Part shown: positions 1-10,103 of the stretch, piece after piece | Layout: each line of letters opens with the position of its first letter | How positions within the stretch are numbered: position 1 is the first letter of the stretch | Notes under the pieces: generated by a model | What the model was told of the DNA's origin: nothing | What the model saw: only the letters and a program-made list of their open reading frames with translations | Database searches by the model: none | Position numbers and translations under genes: made by a program | From: Acytostelium subglobosum LB1 | Lineage: Eukaryota; Evosea; Eumycetozoa; Acytosteliales; Acytosteliaceae | NCBI RefSeq assembly: GCF_000787575.1 | Contig: NW_012236528.1 | Coordinates: 1,400,576 to 1,464,575, forward strand | Length of the DNA stretch: 64,000 nucleotides | Reading direction: 5' to 3'

Positions 1-1096
1 TTCTTGCCTACGCCCGTGCGGTTGGAGTACACATAAGGTATCTTTGACGAGTAGGTGGCCAGGTAACTTGCATCGCCCACACCAGAGTTGAGCAATATCT
101 TTGGAGTGTTGAGTGCGCCTGCTGCCAGAATAACCTCCTTCAGTGCAGTGAATGTTGTCGAGACGCCAGTGGACACATTGTGCGCCAACACACTACTGGC
201 GATGGGAGTTGGATTAAGTATTGGTTGGATAAAGTTGATCCTCAACACATGTATACCAGTCAGCAGTGTTAGATTTGGCTTGTTGAGCTTGGGCTTCAAG
301 TACTTCTCAAAGGGCGACGAGCGAATTCCATTGGGATCGATGTTGAACTGGAAGTATCCACATCCATCACGAGTGTCATTCTGGAAGTCGGCGTTGAATG
401 GCAGGCCGGCAGCATTACACGAGCTGATAAAGTCGGCGCCCTCCGAATCGAATGGGTGCGTGCCAACATTGATGGGGCCAGAGTGGCCGTGCAGGGTGGA
501 GGCGGCCAAAGGTGGGTCCAGGATGGTCTCAGACTTGATAAAGTAGGGCAACATCGATGCAGCGTTCCATCCATTCACATTCCAGCCGTCATAATCCGTG
601 CTGGTACCTCTATTAAACACCATTCCATTATGATTGCCACAACCTCCAGTGACCTTAGCCACACCAGCGCCTGCAATATCCCAGTTTGGACCTGTCAAAT
701 ATGAACTTGACCAATAAAGAGGTACTTCATACTTTGTATAAACAGACTAATATGATTGATTGATTGATTGAGTGAGTTAGTGAGTTATGATGTATGATTG
801 ATTGAATGAGTGATAGTGCGTTGATCACTTACTGTTGGTGTGTATGCCCCGTTGGCACCCATGTTACCTTGTGTGGCAACTACATCTCTATTGCCAAGGG
901 CAAAGCTTGAACCTCCACCTGCTTCCAAGACGAGTACAGAGCTTCCATTATCTGCCAATCTTGAAGCAACAATACTACCAGATGAACCTGATCCAATAAT
1001 AATATAATCATATGTTAACTGGATTGATTGTCCAAGTTCCAAACACAACATAAACATAACAACAATTGTTATTATTTGTAAATTGATCCTTTGCAT
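1..1096 (-). CDS. GMC-family oxidoreductase, secreted, 5' part
   Basis: FAD-dependent glucose-methanol-choline oxidoreductase; runs off the left edge. Exon 1 is 1096..833 and exon 2 starts at 746; the 86 bp intron (GTAAGT..TTAG) is phase 0. The protein opens with a hydrophobic signal peptide of about 24 residues. DYIIIGSGSSG follows at about residues 29-39 (the FAD-binding GxGxxG), then VLVLEAGG. In exon 2 the family signatures GGCGNHNGMVFNRG and GALNTPKILLNSGVG are readable. About 336 residues lie in the window out of roughly 550-600 usual for the family; the substrate-binding and catalytic C-terminal part is outside. The substrate (alcohol, choline, sugar) cannot be told from this. No frame breaks seen. 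Confidence 0.9.
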
Positions 1097-3172
1097 ATTT
1101 AAATAATTTATAAATATGTTATATATAATATATTATATATTGTATATTGTATAACAATGAATGACCAATGATTGATTGATTGTTGTTGGATGGATGGATA
1201 TAGGATAATAAATATATATAAAGTATGGATGGATTGATTGATGGATATTATACTGGTGACAAACGATTTGATGATATAGTCGCCGTCGAATGAACCAGTT
1301 GGAAGGTGCCGAGAGTCGGTCCAAAGGTTGAGGAGAAGTGATGAGGTGTGTTTAGTGAAGTGAGTTGGCTAAGAGATATTTTAAACACTTGGATTGATTG
1401 ATTGAATTGATTGATTGATTGATGGCAATGTAAGGTGTTTGACGTGTGGATGATTTGTTGACGGAAACAAGAATACTTCCAAACAAGCCACCGGGCACTG
1501 GATTAAATAAAGCCTGGATTGGATGGATGGATTGGGATGGATGGATGGATGGACGGATGGATGGGTGGGCGAGCATCATGATGTGCACTACTCTCAATCA
1601 AGTAACACACAGACACTCACACACACGACATCACGTCCTCCTCCACAAACCAACCCAGAATTAAGAGTAACCTTTAAGAAGCGATGGACGATTGCGGGCA
1701 GTTATTAGTTGACTTTCTGATTGGAGATGTCAGTGTTGTAGAGGCGACCGCATCATCCATGCGGACACGCTGTCTGCCAGGCAACCAAGGAGGAGGACAT
1801 GGGCGTGTTAAGTGGTAGTTTGATTATGGGTAGCTGATGGATGGATGCATGGACGGACACAACACCAACAATGCGTAGTTTCAGAGTTTAGAGGAATCAG
1901 TGTCATCGGAGTTGGAGTTGGATGTGTGAGTGAGTGAGTGAGTGAGTGTGCGCCTGATGATAGTTTGATGTGATGTGTTGTTGATGTTGATGGTGTAGTG
2001 GTAAGCATATGAGTGTGTGTGTATGAGTGTGTTGTGTCATATGACAGTAACAGTGATTGATTGGTTATTTGATTGATTGAGTGATAATGAGTGATGAAGT
2101 GAGTGAGTGCGTGAGTTATTAATAATAGTATCCAATGGATGGAATGGGCTGCCTTCATTCAAATCCTTCCCTTCCACTTCACTTCAATCATACAATGTAT
2201 AAAGTATTGACTTTGTGATTAAAGTAATGATGATCAGTTGAACTTGGTTTGTTTGACATTTGTGTGTCATTAATCAGGCGGACAACTGACGAGTCGACTT
2301 GATCATCAAGTGTGTGGTGTGTGTTTGTGGCTGAGGGACAGGACAATAACAACGACTTTCCCTTCCCTTCCTTTCCCTTACTACACCACATGCTTCCACT
2401 TTGGCTGACCACATTGTGACTTGATTCAAAGCAATTGTCGATCGATTAATGTAATGGCTCGCTCTCTTTCATTTGGAAACTACCAAGACAAGTGTTTGAC
2501 AAGTTTGCTGCTGCTGTCTTGTCTGCTGTTGATGAATTGATGAGTTGATGAGTTGATGAGTTGTTCGTTACGTTACATTAATGGAGTCGCGCGCACACTG
2601 CTATGTTTGTGTTTGTATACAACATAGTTAGCTGCAGTCAGTCAACATGAAGGACGACATGTCGTAGCAACATGATGACGCATTGACACTAAACTTTATC
2701 ATAAATAATAGTGTCAAGAACATCACTCGTCCAACATGTTTGACTCGTACCCAAGAGTCAACTACAACTTTCAACTACTCCTATCGTATCTTCAAAGTAT
2801 TTGTGTTATGTTGTGTGCATTATCAATCATCACTCTGAATGGTCATCTCTAAGTATTTCTCCTCCTCCTCCTTCTTCTTCTTCTTCCATTCATATTATAT
2901 ACATGTTATTAACATCTCTCTTTTGTTGTTGGTTTCAACTTTGATTTGAACAAGTTGGCGAGGGTAGTGTAAGCGAGGGTTGGAATGAGGGTTTGGATTG
3001 TGTTGTTTTTTTTGTATTTTTTTCAACAAGTTCTCAGGTTCATCTCTTGAACTCCACTTTGTTGCCATCTCCATCCCCACTGATCGTCTTTCGCTCAACA
3101 ACATCAACCTTCATTAAACTTCAACATTATATTTATCACACATACATACATAAACATTGTATATTATTAAAG
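1097..3172. other. intergenic, no gene supported
   Basis: About 2 kb rich in GATT/ATGG/GAGT tetranucleotide runs (for example 1521-1565 and 1923-1948) and TA-rich stretches. Several short reading frames exist on both strands; none is recognisable or has a convincing splice structure. A stretch on the minus strand around 1410-1800 has less repetitive, coding-like segments that I could not join into a gene. A perfect 6-bp hairpin lies at 1748-1764. The last few hundred bases are presumably the promoter and leader of the eIF3h gene. Confidence 0.6.
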
Positions 3173-4162
3173 ATGAATATCGAAGAACAGATAGTTGCAG
3201 ATTATAACAACCCACGTTTGGATGTTGTCCAGATTGACGGAATCGTCGTGATGAAGATTATAAAGAATGTTAAGGAGCATCTGCCTGAGCTTGTGCCAGG
3301 CCAGCTGCTAGGCCTCGACATTGGCACCAGCTTGGAGGTGTCATCCTGCTTCCCACTGCCAAACCTGCGCGACTCTGATGAGGACGCCAACGAGCAGAGC
3401 AACCAGGAGTACCAGTTGGAGATGATGCGTTGTCTGCGCGAGGTCAACACCGACTCCAACACGGTCGGCTGGTACACGCCCACCTATCTCAACTCGTTCT
3501 TCAATGAGAACGTCATCGAAACACAATTCAAGTATCAGTCAGCCATCAACCAAAAGTGCGTGCTGATCGTCTACGACCCAGTCAAGACGTCGCAGGGAAC
3601 GCTCTCGCTGCGCTGCTACCGTCTGACCCAGACGTTCATGTCGCTGTTCCGCGAGCAGCCTTACAGCCGCGACACCCTGGACAGCGCCAACCTGTCGTTC
3701 AACGACATCTTTGAGCAGATTCCCATCAAGATTCACAACACCCAACTGATCAACGCGCTGCTCTACGAGCTGGACGACGTGTCGTCCGACGCCATCTCCA
3801 ACTTTGACCGTCTCAACATTGGCAACAACATCTATTTGGAGCGTGTCGTCGAGGGCATGACCGAGTGCGTCGACTCTCTGTCGCAGGAGATGAACAAGCT
3901 GGCCTCCTACCAGCGCAACTTCCAGTCACAGCAGTTTGCACGCAACAACTTCATCCAGAAGAAGGCCGGCGAGGGCGTCAAGGTGGAGGAGGAGGAGATC
4001 CAGGCACACATTGCCTCGCTCTTCAACAAGCCCCTGCACGCACCATCCAAGCTCACCAGTCTGTTGTACACCAGCCAGATCAACAACTACTGCGATCAAC
4101 TGGCCACCTTCTGTGGTGGTAGCCTCACCAAGCTGTCTCTCCACAAGGAATTGACCAAATAA
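3173..4162 (+). CDS. eif3h: eukaryotic translation initiation factor 3 subunit H
   Basis: Single-exon gene of 329 residues. It is an MPN-domain subunit of the eIF3 complex, which holds the 43S pre-initiation complex together in the cytoplasm. The protein starts MNIEEQIVADY; the MPN fold runs from about residue 17 (VVQIDGIVVMKIIKN) to about 150, with GLDIG and the VGWYTPTYLN segment typical of eIF3h. As in other eIF3h proteins the metal-binding JAMM residues are absent, so it is structural rather than a deubiquitinase. I chose the ATG at 3173, not an in-frame upstream extension to 2993, because the added residues are low-complexity and unlike the family, and the true start has the AT-rich leader usual here. 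Human eIF3h is 352 residues. EMC7 follows 231 bp downstream on the same strand. Confidence 0.93.
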   Translation: MNIEEQIVADYNNPRLDVVQIDGIVVMKIIKNVKEHLPELVPGQLLGLDIGTSLEVSSCFPLPNLRDSDEDANEQSNQEYQLEMMRCLREVNTDSNTVGWYTPTYLNSFFNENVIETQFKYQSAINQKCVLIVYDPVKTSQGTLSLRCYRLTQTFMSLFREQPYSRDTLDSANLSFNDIFEQIPIKIHNTQLINALLYELDDVSSDAISNFDRLNIGNNIYLERVVEGMTECVDSLSQEMNKLASYQRNFQSQQFARNNFIQKKAGEGVKVEEEEIQAHIASLFNKPLHAPSKLTSLLYTSQINNYCDQLATFCGGSLTKLSLHKELTK

Positions 4163-4393
4163 ATCATCAAATCAACTCATTCATTCAATCCCATTCATTA
4201 GTTAGGATACGTCAGCCTATTAGACATTGTTCCATTAATCAATCAATCTCTTCATCTTTGTTTGATTGGTCGCCAATCACTCACACACTCTCACACACGC
4301 TAGTCTTGTAGAAGTTCACAACTTTGACTTCATTGATTCATTCATTCTTTCAATCATTCGTGTGTACATATATATATACTTATAATAATTATA

Positions 4394-5229
4394 ATGCCTA
4401 GCTTACTTACTCTTACTATATGTTGTCTATTTATATTGATTAGTGTATCTAATGCAGCTGTTCAATCAAACTATATCAATAGACTAGATGGCAAACTATT
4501 CATTGGATTGAATGGTAATGATTGATTGATTGACAATATGAAGTCGAATGATACTAACTTATTATCTCATTGTAGGTCTTGACATAAGCTCAAATGAGCC
4601 ACAACTTAGACTGAGGTTGACAGATAGTGTTGACCCATCAAATGTATTAGAACAGCTACCAAACTCTGATGGAGAGTTCACTTTGTATGTTACCTACTAT
4701 GGCAGATAGACAGAGACAGAGAGACAGAGAGCATCAGTACTGACATGACCACGATGACAAATATATGTATATTAGTTATAACATACCAACAGGATATTAT
4801 ACATTCGATGTTGATAGTAAACAGCTGATGTTTAGACAATTCAGATTGGAGGTCAATGGTAAACAGGTGCGTGTAAAGAATGATAATGATACGTTGGTGC
4901 AGACACCGTTGTCTTTAAGACCAGTAGCCATGCTCAACTTCTTTGAGAGACGTGCTCCTTTTAGAATTTGGAACCTGTTAACAAGTCCAATGGTGATCAT
5001 GATGGGTGTCACTGGTCTGCTTGCATTCCTGATGCCAATGATGACCAAGGCCATCGAAGGTAAGTCATAGGGTCGACATGATGAGGGGAGCATCAATACT
5101 AATGTACACACGATAACAACAGAGGACGAGGAGACAAAGGAAGCATTCAAACAGAGTGGACCTGAGCCAATCAATCAAGCTCCTGAGTGGCCGACACTGA
5201 GTTTCACCAGACCTCAAGGTTCAATTAAA
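4394..5229 (+). CDS. emc7: ER membrane protein complex subunit 7
   Basis: Four exons: 4394..4514, 4576..4684, 4776..5059, 5123..5229 (206 residues). EMC is the ER insertase for weakly hydrophobic and tail-anchored membrane proteins; EMC7 contributes a lumenal beta-sandwich and one membrane anchor. An N-terminal signal peptide (about 22 residues) is followed by a lumenal domain (IGLNGLDISS, SDGEF, NIPTGYYTFDV). A phrase typical of EMC7 (FNLLTSPMVIM-like: IWNLLTSPMVIMMGVTG) leads into a transmembrane segment at about residues 145-165, then an acidic cytosolic tail. All four exons join in frame with GT..AG borders. The ATG at 4394 gives the signal peptide directly. The gene ends 68 bp from the converging M66 locus. 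Confidence 0.85.
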
Positions 5230-5297
5230 GACAAGAAATAGATGCACTCAATCAATCAATCAATCATTCTAATTGATGTTATTTATTGCAAGGATGA

Positions 5298-6685
5298 TTA
5301 GATATTCGAAAGTAGGACCTTGGCATCTTGGGCAGTCTTTGCTTGCCAAGCGTATGGTGTCTCGAGTAGCTCCACTTTGGCTAGGACTCGATCGGCAGGT
5401 ACATTCTCAGCAAAGACGTACAGACTGTTTGGAACATTGGCATCATATTCAAACTCCTTCCATGTTGGGTAGTCAGGGTATCGCTTGCCCTTTTGAAGAA
5501 TCTTTGAGCGAGTGGAGCCATCCTTGTACGTGACCCTAAGCGTAAAGTCACAGCCACTTGGATTGCAGAACGTTGGGAACTTGCCAGTGTCTGGCGTGAT
5601 CTCATCACGTTGTGCATCAATGTTGGGATCGACATAGCGCAGTAGGTTGCCTTTGGCCTTGAGAATGGGGTAGATCATTGAGCAGTCCTTGCAGTCTGTA
5701 TTCTCCTCTGCAGTGTTGTAGTAGTGCATGATGATGGTGTAGACGTCTACGCCACGGATAATTGGCAGTCCACTGTCAAAGCTTCCGGTGGAGTTGGTTG
5801 GAGCAAAGTCCGTCCACTTGAGGTGAAGAGAGTCCCATCTCTGGTAGGAGTTGCTCGAGTCGTCGTAGCGGAGCACTCCTCCATCATAGTTGTGGTCCTT
5901 GCCATTGTCGGCCAAACTGGTCTTGCCTTCAAAGAAGCGTTGCATGAAACCGACATTAAAGTCTGAGAACATGGTGAATGGGTAGCCTGGCGACTGACAT
6001 CCGGCGCCACCTTGCATCACATCCTGCTTGACACACTCGCCATCTTGCTTTTGAAAGTCCGATTTGCCCTGACAACCAGGGTAGAGCTTTGCTGTTGGCG
6101 GAATATTGTCTCGAGGAACTCATTATGAATCACATTGAATCCAGGTGCACTTCCCAGTAAACTACCCTTTGGATATGGGTACCTATTAGGGAATTCAGCG
6201 GAATGCTATAGTAATGTCAATGTTAGTAAAGTGATTGATTGGAATAGTTCCACATGATTGATTGCATAGGTGATTGAGGTCTTACCTGAAGATCCAAGGA
6301 ATGACCCATCTCATGGATGAATATACCGGATATTTGTTGATCACCAACTCCTGCTTTGCCTGAACCGTATCCACCTCCTGGATGCTGATAGCTGTGTGGC
6401 TCTTCAATTTGGTTGAGTGCTATGATTGGTCCATAAATCAAAGAGTCCAATGGGCTCTCTCCATTGGCCGCAACGACAGCCTTGAGAATATCGATCGTCG
6501 TCTTCATAATATCGAACGAGTCCTTCTTCTGAGCGTTGCCGGTAATGGTGTAGGCCTGTCTGTCATTCAGTGGTTTGATCACTAGTTTGTTCCAAGATAA
6601 CCTCTTGAGTGCGTGGAACATGATCTTGCACGATGTTAAAGGCCACTCTTCACAAATCTCGCCCATTGAGCGCTGATCGGACCCA
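5298..6685 (-). CDS. M66-type metalloprotease, catalytic part of a larger locus
   Basis: Zinc-metallopeptidase catalytic region. Exons: up to 6286, then 6205..5298, with a 79 bp intron (GTAAGA..ATAG) placed right after the active site. Readable landmarks in family order: GEICEEWPL, NDRQAYTITG, KKDSFD, VAANGES, PGGGYGSG, then the metzincin-type zinc motif HEMGHSLDLQH, with the third His in the next exon, and YPYPKGSLLGSAPGFN. The usual Gly of HExxHxxGxxH is Asp here. A Cys-containing C-terminal domain of about 240 residues ends at 5298. The reading frame changes near 6,120 without a splice site I can recognise. Upstream, the sequence stops matching the family at about 6685, where the inverted block begins; a stretch expected between the N-terminal M66 domain and GEICEEWPL is not found. 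It is likely one gene with 7190-9402. Either rearranged or misassembled. Confidence 0.7.
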
Positions 6686-6715
6686 GCAACCTCAGCCACA
6701 ACTGACCAAACAACA
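6686..6715 (+). repeat. left arm of 30-bp imperfect inverted repeat
   Basis: Begins GCAACCTCAGCCACAACTG on the plus strand. It matches the reverse complement of 7230-7259 at about 27 of 30 positions by eye. Both arms encode SATTDQT in a Thr/Ser-rich linker, but on opposite strands. Confidence 0.75.
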
Positions 6716-7189
6716 AAAACCCCTATTGCTACCATGGCTCAATCTACCGGCACTACAAACACTGGAGACTCCACAACTGGTACTCCAGCGGAAACACCAA
6801 CCCCAACTCCAACAGATACACCAACCCCAACTCCAACAGATACACCAACTCCAACACCACCTCCACCACCCATTCCTTTCACAGCACAACTCGCTCAGTC
6901 CCATGTAATCCCTCCCGAGGGGCTGACCTGGTCCACCAAGGACATCAAAGACAACACGCTTCATTTGGTTGGCAAGAGAGACACTTTGTTGATGATCAAA
7001 GCCAAAGATTCAACTGGCAATAGGAAACTGGTCCTGGCCAATCGCGATCCCAAAGTGGACATCTATGTGCCCACTGCCAATTGGACACCACAGAAGCCGG
7101 AGGAGGTGAGCCTGGCAACCAGTATCACTCTTCGTCCACCAGATCAACTTCCACCAGTAGAGTCCGGCGAAGACGTTCACCGACACGCA
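6686..7189 (+). other. inverted coding block: Thr/Pro linker plus N-terminal M66 domain
   Basis: Reading frame on the plus strand, opposite to both flanks. From about 6690 it encodes a Thr/Pro-rich linker (SATTDQTTKTPIAT, then ETPTPTPTDTPTPTP, poly-Pro). A folded domain starts at about 6880 (AQSHVIPPEGLTW, LHLVGKRDTLLMI, ANWTPQKPEE, PPDQLPPVESG) and the frame stops at 7192. This domain is what I would expect immediately before the catalytic part of an M66 peptidase, yet the catalytic part lies on the other strand next door. The linker's Thr/Pro codons also switch strand relative to the long Thr/Ser linker at 7200-8100. Best explained as an inversion (or assembly flip) inside the minus-strand locus 5298-9402. 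As a free-standing gene it would lack a signal peptide and end abruptly. Confidence 0.7.
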
Positions 7190-9402
7190 TAGTAGTCGTA
7201 GATGATGTTGCCGATGTTGCCGTCGTGGGTGGTGTTTGATCAGTTGTGGCTGATGTTGCAGATGTGGAAGATGTTTGGTCGGTGGTCGGTGTCACTGTAC
7301 TAGAGGCGGACGTTGAAGTTGGTTGATCAGTAGTCGTTGGTGTTGCGGATGTACCAGGGAAGGTACCGGGGACATCTGTTGTTGTTGATGGTGATTCCGT
7401 TGTACTTGATGTTTGTGGTGGGGAGGTAGTGGATGAGGTACCGGGGATTAATGTTGTTGATGGTGATGAAGATGATTCGGTTGTACTTGTGGGTTGCGGT
7501 GAAGAAGTAGTCGTTGGTGTTGCGGATGTACCAGGGGAGGTAGTGGAGGAGGTACCTGGGACATCTGTTGTTGGCGATGAGCCAGTTGATTGCGCCGAAG
7601 ATGTTTCCGTAGTAGTTGTCGATGGTAGTGAGGAGGTAATGGAGGAGGTACCTGGGACATTTGTTGTTGGCGATGAGCCAGTTGTTGGTGACGAAGATGT
7701 TCCGGGAGTACTAGTGGTTTGTGGCGAGGAAGTAATGGAAGAGGTACCTGGGACCTCTGTTGTTGATGGTGAGCCAGTTGATGGCGAGCCAGTCGATGGC
7801 GAGCCAGTCGATGGTGATGTAGCGGAGATATCAGTGGAGGTGGAATCACCAGTAGTTTGTGGAGTGGATGTTGTAACAGTTGATGATGGTCCTGATGAAG
7901 TTGGAGCTGGGGAGGATGATGTAACTGGTGTTGATGAAGTTGGGGTTGATGAGGTAGGTGTGGATGTTGAAGATGTTGTTGGAGATGATGAGGACGATGG
8001 TGTTGAGGTTGTTGGAGAGGTTGTTGATGATGATGATGAGCCAGTAGAGGTCACCGGCGATGTAGTACCAGTTGTTTCCTGCTCGGTTGACGAGCTGGAC
8101 TCTGGAGGGAAATCTGATGATCCATCCTCTGATGATGTTGGTCCAACACCGCTAGAGTCTGAGCTGTGGCTCATACTACTACTACTACCACTGGCTGAGC
8201 TATCATCTGCATTGTTTGCTGGACAATCATTCGCATCATTGCATAGGAATTGGGCGAATATACGTAGGGTGTAGTCAGCAGGGTCTGAGGGTGCTGTGTG
8301 TGCATCAAGAGAGAAGCAGTACACTCCACTTGAGTTGAAAGGGTTGTCCTCGATTGGTGATAACTTTGCCAACACTGATTGGTCCAACTTTATACAATAG
8401 CCACCATTTTGTAGACCGTCCAAAACAAAGCCACTACCATTCTTTGGCTTGGTCTCAAACTCCCTGATCAAATTACCATCAATATTATACAATGTGGCCA
8501 TTATACTACCAGGAGCAGTAACATTATCCTAAATTGATTGATTGGGTTAGATATTGGAATAGTCCCAGTTTGGTGATGATGATGACATACCTGATCAACT
8601 CCAAAGAAGGTGGTTCCACGGATTGAGAAGGTGGGCTCGGGGACATTGGGAACATTGTAGGGGACTGGCAATAATGTGATGTCTTGTTGAAGATCAAAAC
8701 AGATTTGATCATTGGGTAGTTGTGATGTGTAGATTCCAGATGGGTCTGTGAAGTGTAGACAGTAACGACCTGATTCAAGGTCGGTGAACATGAAGCCCTG
8801 AACAGTCTTGGATGCGTCCGTGAATGTTGACCCAATTTCATCTTGAACAGCACGTCTCCTCCTCTTGTTGTTTGATCCATCATCCAGCGACAGTGACACT
8901 TGGATACCGCCCAACCATCTCTCCGTGTCCTCTTTCATGCCATCGGAATTTACATCCAAGAATGTGTAGCCTGTTATTGAATACCTGGCCGTGGACGGAG
9001 TGGATGTGGTTGATGGAGTTGAGGTAGTTGATGGAGAGGATGTTGTTGATGGAGTGGAGGTAGTTGATGGTGTTGTGGTTGTTGTTGTTGGTGGAGGGAT
9101 TGGTGCCTCAACACATATTGGTCGACCAAGTTGATCAGTTGAACAAACGGTTGGAGATGGACATTTGAGGAAGGAACAGGCAGGGATACATGCAGGCTTC
9201 AATGTAGGTAGTGGTTGACAGCATACCATCCCAAAGCCACATTGTATTCCAACACATTCATTATCATTGTTGCCATCTATTGATATGTGTGTTAGGATAT
9301 TCTTTCAAAAATGGATCTCGTCAGCTACTTACACATTGGCCTTGATTGGAAAGTAAAGGACACCAAACAAAATAAAAGTAGGAAATGATTTTTAATAATC
9401 AT
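7190..9402 (-). CDS. SdrD_B-repeat secreted protein with mucin-like linker (N-terminal part of M66 locus)
   Basis: Exons 9402..9333, 9276..8591 and 8528 to about 7190; introns of 56 and 62 bp. The ATG at 9402 gives a signal peptide (MIIKNHFLLLFCLVSF). Then come a Cys-rich segment (CVGIQCGFGMVCCQP) and a short Thr/Ser/Pro linker. The first SdrD_B/Cna-B-like domain is GYTFLDVNSDG..GGIQVSL, with GRYCLHFTD; a second is RGTTFFGVDQ through GGYCIKLD and GVYCFSLD. From about 8210 to 7190 it is a Ser/Thr-rich mucin-like region, probably heavily O-glycosylated. SdrD_B domains occur in dictyostelid colossins and bacterial surface adhesins. The reading frame runs into antisense of the inverted block near 7190, so the natural C-terminus here is probably the M66 peptidase at 5298-6685. 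As separate genes, this one would be a truncated adhesin. Confidence 0.75.
7230..7259 (-). repeat. right arm of 30-bp imperfect inverted repeat
   Basis: Minus-strand sequence begins GCAACATCAGCCACAACTG and encodes SATTDQT in the mucin-like linker. It pairs with 6686-6715. The two arms bracket the backward coding block. Confidence 0.75.
7360..7850 (-). repeat. degenerate coding tandem repeats in mucin-like linker
   Basis: At least five imperfect copies of a Thr/Ser unit starting VPGT(S/F) on the minus strand. They are visible on the plus strand as recurring GGTACC(T/G)GGGAC blocks at about 7363, 7438, 7549, 7645 and 7744. A short GSPSTGSPSTGSPST run lies at about 7775-7815. Such arrays vary in length and are hard to assemble. 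Confidence 0.75.
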
Positions 9403-10103
9403 TATATATTATATAAAATATTTGTTTGAATGAGTTTGGAAATGGTCACATTACCAAAGCTGATCAGGAAGCTAGCCAGCCAAGCCACATATTACTGTGA
9501 TCCAGCAATTCCTTACATCTCTACATACACTCCACAAACACATATCACTAACCCATTTGAATTTGTACATTATCGAGAGATGGAATGGGAGGGAGAGTAT
9601 AGTACACACACATGTATTGTCATCAATGCTTTGCCCATCACACACATGATTTATCATTCACTCATCATTCTATTTGTAAGTGATCTGTATGGTTTTATGT
9701 TTGTGTGAGTAAGACATGTGGATCAATGAGTGAAGGAATGTGTGATTGTGGAGTGAGTCCTTTGGTTTAAGTTGCGATGTGTATTGTGTGAGTGTGTGTG
9801 TTCATTGTGTTATTATCTGTTTGCTGTTAATTATTTATTTTTGAAAAAGATGTTGTTGTGATCACAAAAACAGTTGTTTGACCCGAGTTTCCGACCAAAG
9901 GACATCAGCTGATTATATGAATTCCTATTATAATACTGTCTCTTGAAACCAAGTGTTTCTCACAGCCATACCAATAACGTCATCACCATCATCAAACAGT
10001 ATTATGACTACAGTATTCATAAACACTTGATCAGGACCCTAAAAGAATATCATATTCATTTTGAAACGAATAGATATACATATATATATAAATATAGATA
10101 AAG
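9403..10103. other. divergent intergenic region, M66 locus / P2X
   Basis: About 700 bp between two head-to-head start codons. It contains AT-rich and TG-rich runs. A 92-codon open frame at 9430-9708 (+) starts 28 bp from the other gene's ATG and is not recognisable. No RNA gene seen. Confidence 0.6.

Noticed and set aside
1133-2412. Several short minus-strand frames in the spacer before eIF3h
   Set aside because: Made of translated tetranucleotide repeats (INQS, HPSIHPS); I could not join the less repetitive parts into a gene.
2993-3172. Upstream in-frame extension of eIF3h
   Set aside because: Adds 60 residues of Phe/Ser/Thr-rich sequence unlike any eIF3h; more likely leader.
7429-8274. 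Long plus-strand Val/Asp/Glu-rich open frame
   Set aside because: It is the antisense of the Thr/Ser mucin-like linker; codon repeats make both strands open.
9430-9708. 92-codon open frame on the plus strand
   Set aside because: Starts 28 bp from the opposite gene's start codon, shows no recognisable domain and no splice continuation.
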